Source: Desulfobacterales bacterium (GTDB lineage: Bacteria > Desulfobacterota > Desulfobacteria > Desulfobacterales > RPRI01). From it: DNA of 17,579 nt. The position numbers and the translations under genes are program-made. Within the stretch, counting starts at the first letter, position 1; every line of letters begins with the position of its first letter. The notes under the pieces were generated by a model, which saw only the letters and a list, made by a program, of their open reading frames with translations, was not told the origin of the DNA and did no database searches. The stretch covers positions 1 through 17,579 of the forward strand of contig JAUYEO010000266.1 in assembly GCA_030689795.1 (NCBI GenBank), given 5' to 3'. Shown here in pieces: positions 6,564-14,365 of this stretch.

Positions 6564-7640
6564 ATGGATTTTCCAGAGCTTAAAATCGGTGATCTGGTAA
6601 GCCGTATTCCTATCATCCAGGGGGGGATGGGAGTCGGCATTTCATTGGCCGGGCTGGCTTCTGCGGTTGCCAATGAAGGCGGTATGGGTGTGATTGCAGC
6701 TGCCATGATCGGCATCGATGAGCCTGATGTTACAGTCAATCCCACAGAAGCCAATATCAGAGCCCTTAAACGGGAGATACGGAAAGCGAGGAAATTGACA
6801 GACGGGATTATCGGGGTGAACATCATGGTTGCCATGACCCACTATGCCGACCTTGTCAGGGCATCCATAGAAGAGGCGGTCGATATCATTATTTCAGGCG
6901 CCGGACTTCCGATGGATTTACCCGGATACATCATAAACGGCGCTAAAACAAAACTGGTGCCTATTGTCTCTTCGGGCCGCGCAGCCAGGCTGATCTGTCG
7001 GAAATGGCTGGCGAAGTATAATTATCTCCCGGATGCTTTTGTGGTAGAGGGGCCCAAAGCGGGCGGACACCTCGGTTTGAAAAAGGAGCAGATAGACGAT
7101 CCGGATTATGCTCTTGATAAATTGGTCAAAGAAGTTATTGAAACAGTAAAATCGATTGCATCGGAGCGCAACACAACCATACCTGTTATTGCTGCGGGCG
7201 GTATCTTTACCGGTGCGGATATTCATGAAATGCTGAATCTCGGAGCGGCAGGTGTCCAGATGGGAACGCGGTTTGTGGCAACTCATGAATGCGATGCAGA
7301 CCCCGGGTTCAAACAGACTTATCTTGATGCCAAAAAAGAAGACCTTGTCATCATAAAAAGCCCGGTAGGGCTTCCAGGCCGCGCAGTACGCAACCGGTTT
7401 CTGGATGAGGTTGAAAACGGCAATAAAAAACCCTTCAAATGTCCATACCAGTGCGTTAAAACATGCGACCCGACCAGAAGTCCGTATTGCATAGCCCTTG
7501 CCCTTGCAGGCGCTAAAAAAGGCAAATTTAAAAACGGATTTGCCTTTGCAGGCGCCAATGCTTACAGGATCAATGAGATAATCTCCGTAAAAGAGCTGAT
7601 CCGGTCTTTGCAGATGGAGTTTTCACAATCCTGTTTCTGA
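6564..7640 (+). CDS. Nitronate monooxygenase / 2-nitropropane dioxygenase-like flavoprotein
   Basis: A 358-residue TIM-barrel FMN protein. Family marks are IIQGGMGVGIS (residues 17-27), GVNIMV (about 84-89), VVEGPKAGGHLG (160-171, with H169 as the usual catalytic base), IPVIAAGGIFTG and VQMGTRF for flavin phosphate binding. Characterised members oxidise alkyl nitronates; FabK enoyl-ACP reductases share the fold, so annotation by family alone is loose. Unlike classic nitronate monooxygenases, the C-terminus carries four cysteines, C293-x3-C297-x3-C301-x7-C309, which could bind a metal or iron-sulfur cluster. I recall this tail in homologues from anaerobes, but this needs checking. The start is firm: AAAGGAG (6550-6556) precedes the ATG by 7 bases. 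The gene follows rlmD after 99 bases and has its own translation signal. Confidence 0.82.
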   Translation: MDFPELKIGDLVSRIPIIQGGMGVGISLAGLASAVANEGGMGVIAAAMIGIDEPDVTVNPTEANIRALKREIRKARKLTDGIIGVNIMVAMTHYADLVRASIEEAVDIIISGAGLPMDLPGYIINGAKTKLVPIVSSGRAARLICRKWLAKYNYLPDAFVVEGPKAGGHLGLKKEQIDDPDYALDKLVKEVIETVKSIASERNTTIPVIAAGGIFTGADIHEMLNLGAAGVQMGTRFVATHECDADPGFKQTYLDAKKEDLVIIKSPVGLPGRAVRNRFLDEVENGNKKPFKCPYQCVKTCDPTRSPYCIALALAGAKKGKFKNGFAFAGANAYRINEIISVKELIRSLQMEFSQSCF

Positions 7641-7715
7641 TGAATTCTAATATCAATTCTTATTTCCCGCCGTATATAAAAAATCATTTCCTTAATTTCT
7701 ATTTGTTTTTATTTG

Positions 7716-7733
7716 ATATATTTTGAAATATAT
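7716..7733. promoter_or_regulatory. Perfect AT-rich palindrome, possible operator upstream of the cyclase gene
   Basis: ATATATTT and AAATATAT form a perfect 8-bp inverted repeat around TG. It lies in the 272-base AT-rich gap before the FHA-GAF-cyclase gene, 18 bases upstream of a perfect TATAAT (7751-7756) that lacks a well-spaced -35. It could be a regulator site for the signalling module or chance in AT-rich DNA. The remaining leader (7757-7912) shows nothing I can identify. Confidence 0.25.
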
Positions 7734-7912
7734 GGTTTACCATAAGAATATATAATTTTTAATAAGCTGTTTTTAAAGAATTGAACAAATAAATCCAGAA
7801 AGATTTTATCTGTTTCCCTGTTTTTGATAAATCTGAGACTTTTATTGATTGTAATTGAATACAGATCAAACCCGGAAAATGCAGCAAAGAAGCAGGAATG
7901 CTGGGATGAGCC

Positions 7913-9724
7913 ATGATTATCAAATATTTGCTTCCTAAATCGCCTCCTGTCGTTTATGAATCCAAAGGGGATTCGGTCGTATTCGGCAGGGCGTCCGACA
8001 CGGAAAACCATGTGGATGTTAATCTGGAAAAAGATGAATATATTTCACACCTGCATGCACGTCTTTATTTTGACGGAAACGACTACTGGATAGAGGATCT
8101 GGGCAGTACCAACGGAACGTGGGTAAACGGAGAAATATTAAAAAATAAGAAGAAACTGAGCAACGATGATGTGATTCAGGTCGGCTGGACAATCATTTTT
8201 ATTCAGAAGAAAGAAGAACCTGTAAAAGAACGGAAAAGAGAGATTGCACGCGGAGAAAATGTCAAACCCGCAACTGCGGTGAAACAAAAGCAGTCGGGTT
8301 TCAAGAAAATCATTCCGTCAAGCCAGCCTGCAAGCGAATTGACGATCATCAACCCCGAGATTTCAAGCATTCCTGCTTCATTCGATACCAGTCCCGATAT
8401 CCTTGATAAACTGGATTTGCGTTCCGGGACTGCGGATAAAAGCATTAAACCGGTTGAAGATGAAAGCTGCGGAATTTCGGATTCCATTCCGGAAGGTGAG
8501 ATTTTCAAAGAGGATGAGATAACTGAAAGATCTCTTCTATTTACCAAGGCTACAAAGAACGAGTTGCTGATAAAAACCTGGCAGCAATTGAAAGCCTATA
8601 ATGATCTCAGCAATATGCTGGGTGCGGCGGGCTATTTCGAGAATATCATAGACACCCTTGTAAATAATTTGCGGAAATCCATACCTAATGCTCTCAGAGG
8701 TGCAATCCTTTTGCCTGATAAAAAGGGTGAACTTCTCCTTAAGGCACACTGGCCAACAGGAAATCATTCTGTGAGCATGACGCTTGTAAAGCGTGCCTTT
8801 GATTCCTGTGAGCCCTTTTTATGGGCAATTCCTAAAGAAAAATCGATTGATGACGAAACCCCTCACAGCATAGTCTGTTTCAATGTGCAGTCGGCCATTT
8901 ATGTTCCACTGCTGTTCGGCAGGGAAGCGATTGGGGTGATGTACGTTGATAATTTATATACAAGAGATGCTTTTTCATCCACCGATTTTGAGATTATGAG
9001 GGCAATAGGAAATCAGGTTGCCGTTCTGATTAAGGATCGTTTTTTGCCTAAGGAGAGACATAAGGAAGAAGTATTCAAACTGAGTCTTTCCAGACAGTTT
9101 TCTCCTGAAATGGCCGAATATGTTTCCGGAGACGGCAGGCGTCAGAGGATAGGCGGGGAACGGGTCGATCCGGTTACAATACTTGTTTCCGATGTCAGGA
9201 GTTTTACCCAGATGAGCGCAAAAATGGAGCCGGATGATGTTGTGCGAATGCTGAATGAAATGTTCGATGCCTTTGTTCCGATAATATTTGAACACAACGG
9301 GATCATAGATAAATTTGTCGGAGACTCGGTGCTTGCGGTTTTCGGAAGCCCGAAACCGGACGACCAGCAGTGGAGGAAAGCTCTGCTTGCTTCGTTTGAA
9401 ATGCAGAAGGCAGTCCAGAAAATAGGGGAAGGAAGGGCTGTACGCCGCCTGCCTGTATTTAACGTGGGTATCAGCATTCATACCGGCGAGGTTATCCACG
9501 GGTTAATCGGATCCGCAAAAAGAATGGAATTTACTGTGATAGGAGATACGGTAAACCAGGCATCAAGATATTGTGACGGAGCAGGCCCAGGAGAAATAAT
9601 TATAAGCAAGAGCGTTTATGAGCATGTATACCGAATGGCTGATGTAGTTTCCAAAACCATTAAAACAAAACATCCCGACAGGGAACCCGATCTTGAAGCA
9701 TATGTTGTTACGGCGCTCAAATAA
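7913..9724 (+). CDS. FHA-GAF-class III adenylate cyclase
   Basis: A 603-residue cytosolic signalling enzyme with three domains. The FHA domain (about 10-100) has the phosphothreonine-reading residues G25-R26, S45, H48 and S65-T-N67-G. After a low-complexity linker rich in Ser/Glu/Lys comes a GAF domain (about 230-375). The C-terminal class III cyclase domain (about 415-600) has metal-binding D427 and D471, the adenine-specifying pair K467 and D545, and transition-state N548 and R552 (VIGDTVNQASR). This complete set predicts ATP to cAMP conversion. There is no signal peptide or membrane segment. The GAF domain may bind a small ligand and FHA may dock a phosphoprotein. The next gene, 42 bases downstream, encodes another FHA protein, so they probably form an operon. 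The ribosome binding site is weak, but the FHA fold begins right after this ATG. Confidence 0.9.
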   Translation: MIIKYLLPKSPPVVYESKGDSVVFGRASDTENHVDVNLEKDEYISHLHARLYFDGNDYWIEDLGSTNGTWVNGEILKNKKKLSNDDVIQVGWTIIFIQKKEEPVKERKREIARGENVKPATAVKQKQSGFKKIIPSSQPASELTIINPEISSIPASFDTSPDILDKLDLRSGTADKSIKPVEDESCGISDSIPEGEIFKEDEITERSLLFTKATKNELLIKTWQQLKAYNDLSNMLGAAGYFENIIDTLVNNLRKSIPNALRGAILLPDKKGELLLKAHWPTGNHSVSMTLVKRAFDSCEPFLWAIPKEKSIDDETPHSIVCFNVQSAIYVPLLFGREAIGVMYVDNLYTRDAFSSTDFEIMRAIGNQVAVLIKDRFLPKERHKEEVFKLSLSRQFSPEMAEYVSGDGRRQRIGGERVDPVTILVSDVRSFTQMSAKMEPDDVVRMLNEMFDAFVPIIFEHNGIIDKFVGDSVLAVFGSPKPDDQQWRKALLASFEMQKAVQKIGEGRAVRRLPVFNVGISIHTGEVIHGLIGSAKRMEFTVIGDTVNQASRYCDGAGPGEIIISKSVYEHVYRMADVVSKTIKTKHPDREPDLEAYVVTALK

Positions 9725-9766
9725 ACTGTACACTGACATGAAGAAAATTGTTATCAGGCGGTGCTG

Positions 9767-11371
9767 ATGAATAATATTAGAACAGCGAAATACTTATTGT
9801 TGTCTCTTTCAGTGATTATCTCTCTACTTATTATATTACCCGCCGCGTCTGGAAATCCTGCCGGAAGCGTAACCATCAATTATGTTGAAGCATTAAATTC
9901 CGCCGATCAAAGTTCAAACCAGGTCGGCATTTATGTAACTATTTCAGGGGATGATGAAAATCCAGTTTCCGGTCTGCCGGTTCAGGGATTTAAAATACTG
10001 GAGGACGGCAGACCTGTGGAAAATATACAGGTTTCTCAAACAAATGAGCCTGTGGCGGTTGTGCTTGTCATAGATACAAGCGGGAGCATGCTGGCAAAAG
10101 ATAAATCCGGCATGACATCCATTGACGCGGTTAAAAACGCCGCCGTTAATTTCATGTCTTTATTGAACAAGAATGACAGGATTGCGATTTTCAGTTTCAA
10201 TAAAGAACCGGTGCTTGAAATGGATTTTTCAGAAGATCATGCGGCTGCGGTTAATACAATAAATTCTTTAAAAGCCGTTCCTAATGCATCTACATGCCTT
10301 TATGACACTGCCTATGAGTCGGTTAAAAAGGCCGCTGAAATTCCAAAAGGAAGAAGGGCAATCATCCTGCTTACGGACGGGAAGGACGAAAAAGCCGGGC
10401 AACCCTGCAGTACATACAGCGCAAATGATGTAATTGATGCGGCATCCACAAAAACGATCAGAGTGCCTGTTTACACTATCGGCGCAGGCAAGGAAGTGGA
10501 TGTAAGGGAATTAGGCCGGATTTCAAAACTGACCGGCGGGCGGAATCTTATAGCGGATTCAAATGCGGATTTTACCCCGTTTTATAAAACCATTGCGAGC
10601 CAGTTAAAGAACCAGTATGCAATAAGGTATAACACGCAGGCAGCGAGCGGAGAGCACAGCCTGGTTGTAAAAATCCAGCATGAAAACCTTTTATGTCAGG
10701 ATGAGAAAAGTTTTTGGGCGCCGCCTGTTTCTGCTCTCAAACAACCCTTTCAGTCTTCCGGCTCCAAGGCTGAGGATGGAGGGCGGTTTCCGTATATAAC
10801 GGCGATAATAATTGTTTTTCTGGCATTAATAACAGGTGTTTGTGGGATAGTGCTTATAAAACGGAAAAAAGTTCCCCGAAAGCCGGGAGATGAAAAATCG
10901 GTATGTGTTGAAGAAAAAAAAGAATCATTTAAACGGATTCAGCCTGAGATTTCAAAAGATGAGGGAGAAGAGACGGTTTTCATGGAGGAGGATTCGGAAC
11001 CCAAATCATCGCCTTTCCCAACGGCTATTCTGAAAGTGGTTCAAAGCCAGGCACTGAAACCCGGCACAACATTTGAGCTCTGCGGATGCGTAACAGTCGG
11101 CCGCACAAATGTTAATGATATCGATATCCCCGATAAATCCATATCCAGAAAACACGGAGAGATATATTTTCAGGGAGATTCGTATTATATCCGCGACCTT
11201 GGAAGCCGGCAGGGTATAAAAGTTGATGAAATAAAAGTGACCGGCAGCGGATCAGTATTAAATGATGAAGCAAGGATCAAACTCGGCCCGAAAACAATAC
11301 TCGAATTCAGTTGCAAAGGATTAAAAAAAGTATCCGATCCTGAAAGCAAGACAAAAATATACAATTCTTAA
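9767..11371 (+). CDS. Membrane-anchored VWA domain protein with cytoplasmic FHA domain
   Basis: A 534-residue protein with, in order: an N-terminal signal sequence (about 1-27, ending near A-A-S-G); a short beta-rich segment; a von Willebrand A domain (about 95-290) with the MIDAS residues D103-T-S-G-S and D204 in LLTDG; one transmembrane helix (about 342-365) followed by K/R-rich stop-transfer residues; an acidic linker with the EETVF motif (T403); and a C-terminal FHA domain (about 430-515) with G445-R446, SISRKH and DLGS. This predicts an envelope-exposed adhesion or sensing domain and a cytoplasmic phosphothreonine reader. The start is set at ATG 9767 because AGGCGG (9756-9761) is well spaced for it; the GTG at 9761 would overlap the Shine-Dalgarno. 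It follows the FHA-cyclase gene closely and probably acts with it. No kinase is visible nearby. Confidence 0.85.
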   Translation: MNNIRTAKYLLLSLSVIISLLIILPAASGNPAGSVTINYVEALNSADQSSNQVGIYVTISGDDENPVSGLPVQGFKILEDGRPVENIQVSQTNEPVAVVLVIDTSGSMLAKDKSGMTSIDAVKNAAVNFMSLLNKNDRIAIFSFNKEPVLEMDFSEDHAAAVNTINSLKAVPNASTCLYDTAYESVKKAAEIPKGRRAIILLTDGKDEKAGQPCSTYSANDVIDAASTKTIRVPVYTIGAGKEVDVRELGRISKLTGGRNLIADSNADFTPFYKTIASQLKNQYAIRYNTQAASGEHSLVVKIQHENLLCQDEKSFWAPPVSALKQPFQSSGSKAEDGGRFPYITAIIIVFLALITGVCGIVLIKRKKVPRKPGDEKSVCVEEKKESFKRIQPEISKDEGEETVFMEEDSEPKSSPFPTAILKVVQSQALKPGTTFELCGCVTVGRTNVNDIDIPDKSISRKHGEIYFQGDSYYIRDLGSRQGIKVDEIKVTGSGSVLNDEARIKLGPKTILEFSCKGLKKVSDPESKTKIYNS

Positions 11372-11377
11372 CAATGA

Positions 11378-12607
11378 TCAGCAGATAAAAATTTCCGCCG
11401 GCACTCTGCTTATCAGCCGCGCTCCTGTTTCCGTTACCGTAAACACGCTTTCAATGCCTGCTGCAAATTCGTTCCGGAATACCATTTTGGGCTCCAGCGC
11501 AAAGACCATTCCCGTTTGCAAATGCTCTTTCCCGTCTCTTGCAATGACAGGCTGCTCTACCAGCTCTAATCCAATCCCATGTCCGATAAAGGAAACCTTG
11601 AGCCCCTGCGGCCCCAGAAAATATTCGGCATAGCCCAGCGATTCGGCCAGCGATTCAGCGTGCCGGAAGAGTTCGCCCGCGGTAATTCCCGGCTTTACCT
11701 TTTCCAGAACTGAGTCATGAATTTGTATGGCAGCCCGGCAGGCATTCAAAGCCTTATCAGGCATGGAACCGATTGCAAACATTCTGGTTTCATCCATATG
11801 GTATCCGTTTAAAACAGATCCCAGATCAACCATAACGGGTTCATCCGGCGCCAGCAGCTTGCTTCCGGCTCCGCAGGGAAATGCAACAGAAGTTCCTTCA
11901 CCGCTTGCCGGAGAATCAAGGAGCCCGACCAGACCGCCGCTTCCGCCGCTTAAGACGTGCCAGGGATATCCTTCGGTAAGATAATCCCGGACCCTGAGTC
12001 CGGCGCCGTGACCCAGCCTGCGGGCAAAGGTTTCATACATGCCGGCAAATTCCATCTCGGTCAGGCCCGGGCGGATAATCGTTTTCATATATTCAAAAGT
12101 CCGGCCCGACATTTCGGCTGTCCTCTCCATCTGTTCTATCTCCCAGCCCGACTTTATCATCCTTACGTCAAGGATCGAGGGAGAGCCGTCAACGAAATCC
12201 CTTGCAGGAAAGAGACTCCTGTAAAAATTGAATGTTTTTACTGGTATTACATCAAACTCAAACGCCAATACATCCGGAAAACGTCCGTAAAAATCGGAAA
12301 TATGGCCGGGAACTTCCTTTATAGAATTTATCCCGATAATGTTTTTTAAAGGAGATTCTTTCTGCGCCCGAGGCAGATATCGCCTGATGAACAGCACCGG
12401 CTCCCCTTCGGCAGGTATAAAAAGAAAACCATTCTGGGCGGTGCCTGAAAAATAGAGCAGGTCAACCCGCTGAACGATAATAAGACCGTCGATCCGGTTT
12501 TGTTTCAATTCCTTCCGGATGTTCAATATGCGCCGCGTAATCTCCTCTGAAGGAATTATGAATGGTTTTTCTCCTGTTAATCCTGTCATTTCTGTTGATG
12601 GAATCAT
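11378..12607 (-). CDS. M24 family metallopeptidase (Xaa-Pro aminopeptidase/creatinase-like)
   Basis: A 409-residue pita-bread fold hydrolase. The N-terminal creatinase-like domain (about 20-145) is followed by the catalytic domain, whose five metal ligands are all present: D261 (MVDLGS), D272 (HMDETR), H343 (FIGHGIGLE), E372 (ALEPKM) and E386 (GIESVF). Characterised relatives remove N-terminal residues before proline or hydrolyse creatine-like compounds. Active-site metal chemistry looks intact, but the substrate is unspecified. It is cytosolic, with no signal peptide. It is convergent with the VWA-FHA gene (stops 6 bases apart) and divergent from the thiolase gene, sharing a 185-base intergenic region with it. 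The first about 20 residues are poorly constrained, so a later start is possible. Confidence 0.87.
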   Translation of the reverse strand: MIPSTEMTGLTGEKPFIIPSEEITRRILNIRKELKQNRIDGLIIVQRVDLLYFSGTAQNGFLFIPAEGEPVLFIRRYLPRAQKESPLKNIIGINSIKEVPGHISDFYGRFPDVLAFEFDVIPVKTFNFYRSLFPARDFVDGSPSILDVRMIKSGWEIEQMERTAEMSGRTFEYMKTIIRPGLTEMEFAGMYETFARRLGHGAGLRVRDYLTEGYPWHVLSGGSGGLVGLLDSPASGEGTSVAFPCGAGSKLLAPDEPVMVDLGSVLNGYHMDETRMFAIGSMPDKALNACRAAIQIHDSVLEKVKPGITAGELFRHAESLAESLGYAEYFLGPQGLKVSFIGHGIGLELVEQPVIARDGKEHLQTGMVFALEPKMVFRNEFAAGIESVFTVTETGARLISRVPAEIFIC

Positions 12608-12667
12608 AATATTATTGATAATACAACAACCAGATATTTATTCAAGAGGAACCGGATTTCTTTTTTC

Positions 12668-12696
12668 TTGACATTTTTACCGGCTGAATTTACTAA
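12668..12696 (+). promoter_or_regulatory. Candidate promoter for the thiolase gene
   Basis: A perfect TTGACA (12668-12673) is followed after 17 bases by TACTAA (12691-12696), a weak -10 match. The position, about 100 bases upstream of the thiolase start in the divergent intergenic region, is suitable. The weak -10 suggests an activated or otherwise controlled promoter, consistent with the overlapping palindrome. Confidence 0.4.
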
Positions 12697-12711
12697 TTAC
12701 ATTGTAGTTAG
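12693..12711. promoter_or_regulatory. Operator-like palindrome at the thiolase promoter
   Basis: CTAATTACA (12693-12701) and TGTAGTTAG (12703-12711) form an inverted repeat with 8 of 9 matching pairs around one central base. It begins inside the proposed -10 box, a position where a bound repressor would block transcription. TetR- or GntR-type regulators of fatty-acid degradation use sites of similar size; which family would bind here is not known. Confidence 0.4.
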
Positions 12712-12792
12712 ATTATAGCTTGCTGGTTCCAAAAAACCGATTGTCGGATTGCATACAGCATAAAAAACACACTGTAACGAAGGAAACAATAC

Positions 12793-13992
12793 ATGACTCT
12801 CAAACTTTCTGATATCGTAGTAATAAGCGCAGTCAGAACCCCGATGGGACGCTTCGGCGGAACCCTGAAAGATGTCCCTTCATTTGACCTCGGCGCCACA
12901 GCAATAAAAGAGGCTCTCAAAAGAGCCGGCATCAGCGGCGGCGATGTTTCAGAAGTTATATACGGCTCATGCCGCCAGGCCGGAAACGGCCCGAACCCGT
13001 CCCGCACCGCAAGCATCCGCGCCGGAATACCGAAAGAAATCTCTACAAATACAATCAATATGGCCTGCCCTTCAGGCATGAAAACAGTTCACCTTGCAAC
13101 TGAGGCTCTTCGCCTTGCTGAAAGCGAAATTGTCGTTGCAGGCGGAATGGATTCGATGAGCACAATCCCCTACCTGTTAAAAGGCGTCAGATGGAAAGGC
13201 TTCCAGATGGGACCAAAGACCATCGAGGACGGCTGGAGCGATTCCATAGATCCTCTTACCGGACAGGGAATGGGCGATACAGCAGAGAATCTGGTTGAAA
13301 AATATTCATTGAAGCGTGAAGATTTAGACCAGTTTGCGGTTGAAAGTCACCTGAAAGCTTCGAAAGCCCAAAAGGGAGGATTCTTTGATGAAGAGATCGT
13401 TTCTGTAATAGTGCCTCCCGCAAGTAAAAAAGAGACCGAGCTGGTACTTTCAAAAGATGAAACCATAAGACATGACGCCGACCTGGGCAAAATGTCCGGA
13501 TTGCCCCCGGCATTCAGAAAAGGGGGCTCTGTCACGGCAGGAAACTCATGCGGGTTAAGCGACGGCGCCTGCGCTGTAGTTGTGACGACGCGGGAAAAAG
13601 CCCTTGCGATAGGAGCAAAACCTCTCTTCTCTTTCGTAAGCTTCGCCCAGGCCGCCGTGGAGCCTTCGACAATGGGAGAAGGACCGGGCATAGTAATACC
13701 CATGGCTTTAAAGAACGCGGGCATGGCCCTTTCAAATATCGATCTTTTTGAGGTAAATGAAGCTTTTGCGTCGCAGGTTTTAACCAACGTGCAAACTCTC
13801 GGACTGGACCGGGATAAGCTGAATATACATGGGGGGGCAATTGCTCTCGGTCATCCGACAGGCATCAGCGGCTGCCGAATACTCGTTACCGGCTATTATG
13901 CCCTCAAGACAATAAACAGGGAATTCCTCTGCGCCGCCATATGCGGAGGCGGAGGAGTTACAACATCGATGATTATAAAACGTGAAAATTAA
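12793..13992 (+). CDS. Acetyl-CoA acyltransferase (thiolase II family)
   Basis: A 399-residue thiolase of normal length. The nucleophile is C92 in N-M-A-C-P-S-G-M (most thiolases have C followed by G, A or S, so proline here is slightly unusual). NEAFA is at 322-326, the catalytic histidine is H354 in ALGHPTGISG, and the second cysteine is C384 in C-G-G-G-G. These predict cleavage of 3-ketoacyl-CoA to acetyl-CoA and a shortened acyl-CoA, or the reverse condensation, in the cytosol. With the hydratase and dehydrogenase-hydratase genes downstream it forms a beta-oxidation group, although 373 bases of repeats separate it from the next gene. The start is supported by GAAGGAA (12779-12785), 7 bases before the ATG. 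Chain-length preference cannot be read from the sequence. Confidence 0.92.
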   Translation: MTLKLSDIVVISAVRTPMGRFGGTLKDVPSFDLGATAIKEALKRAGISGGDVSEVIYGSCRQAGNGPNPSRTASIRAGIPKEISTNTINMACPSGMKTVHLATEALRLAESEIVVAGGMDSMSTIPYLLKGVRWKGFQMGPKTIEDGWSDSIDPLTGQGMGDTAENLVEKYSLKREDLDQFAVESHLKASKAQKGGFFDEEIVSVIVPPASKKETELVLSKDETIRHDADLGKMSGLPPAFRKGGSVTAGNSCGLSDGACAVVVTTREKALAIGAKPLFSFVSFAQAAVEPSTMGEGPGIVIPMALKNAGMALSNIDLFEVNEAFASQVLTNVQTLGLDRDKLNIHGGAIALGHPTGISGCRILVTGYYALKTINREFLCAAICGGGGVTTSMIIKREN

Positions 13993-14169
13993 TGATGTCG
14001 TAAAAAGTCGAAATATGCTCACTTAATGAGCTTTTTGGGGATTTTTAAATGACTTCGCTAAATCATCCGCCAGAATTATGGCGGGTGATTTTTAACGCTC
14101 AGTTCTTTAAAAATCTATTTCCCAAAAATCTCAAATCCGTTCGCATATGACTTTTTACGAGTCTATCAA
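13993..14169. repeat. Family 1 long palindromic repeat, copy 2
   Basis: The core (13998-14160) is bounded by TCGTAAAAAGTC and GACTTTTTACGA. Its left 51 bases are identical to copy 1 (1972-2022), and its right 76 bases differ at only two positions. The apex differs completely in sequence, yet still pairs: AATCATCCGCC (14061-14071) with GGCGGGTGATT (14080-14090), 11 pairs including one G-T. The outer symmetry ends with TATCAA (14164-14169). The element starts immediately after the thiolase stop codon and is in the same orientation as copy 1. Confidence 0.9.
14017..14036 (+). terminator. Possible weak terminator hairpin within the family 1 repeat
   Basis: GCTCA and TGAGC pair around CTTAA and are followed by five T. 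The 5-bp stem is short for an intrinsic terminator, but it lies 25 bases after the thiolase stop. The same structure is in copy 1 at 1991-2010, so it belongs to the repeat. The larger fold of the whole element would compete with it. Confidence 0.3.
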
Positions 14170-14217
14170 AATTAATGGTTTCGTAAAAACAGAAGATTTC
14201 TTGAAAAGATAAGGATG

Positions 14218-14351
14218 TATTAGTTCAGCCACAAAGACACTAAAACACCAAGATTATGATATAATTAGGGTGTTAGACTGAAGTCTCCGCAGTAGGCGGA
14301 TAAAATACATATCATTCTTTGTGGCTTAGTGACTTGGTGGCTGAACTATTA
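14218..14351. repeat. Family 2 inverted-repeat element, copy B
   Basis: The left end TTCAGCCAC (14224-14232) mirrors the right end GTGGCTGAA (14337-14345). Inside them, AAGACACTAAAACACCAAGA on the left corresponds to the reverse complement of TTGTGGCTTAGTGACTTG on the right with few changes. The outer TATTAG and CTATTA extend the symmetry. As in copy A, the right end runs into a GAAAGGAT ribosome binding site, here for the enoyl-CoA hydratase gene. The interior differs from copy A, so only the termini and layout are shared. It lies about 50 bases after family 1 copy 2; together the two elements account for most of the 373-base gap. Confidence 0.75.
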
Positions 14352-14365
14352 CGAAAGGATTAAAA

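Noticed and set aside
9761..9766. GTG at 9761 as start of the VWA-FHA gene
   Set aside because: It overlaps the AGGCGG ribosome binding sequence; the ATG two codons later is correctly spaced.
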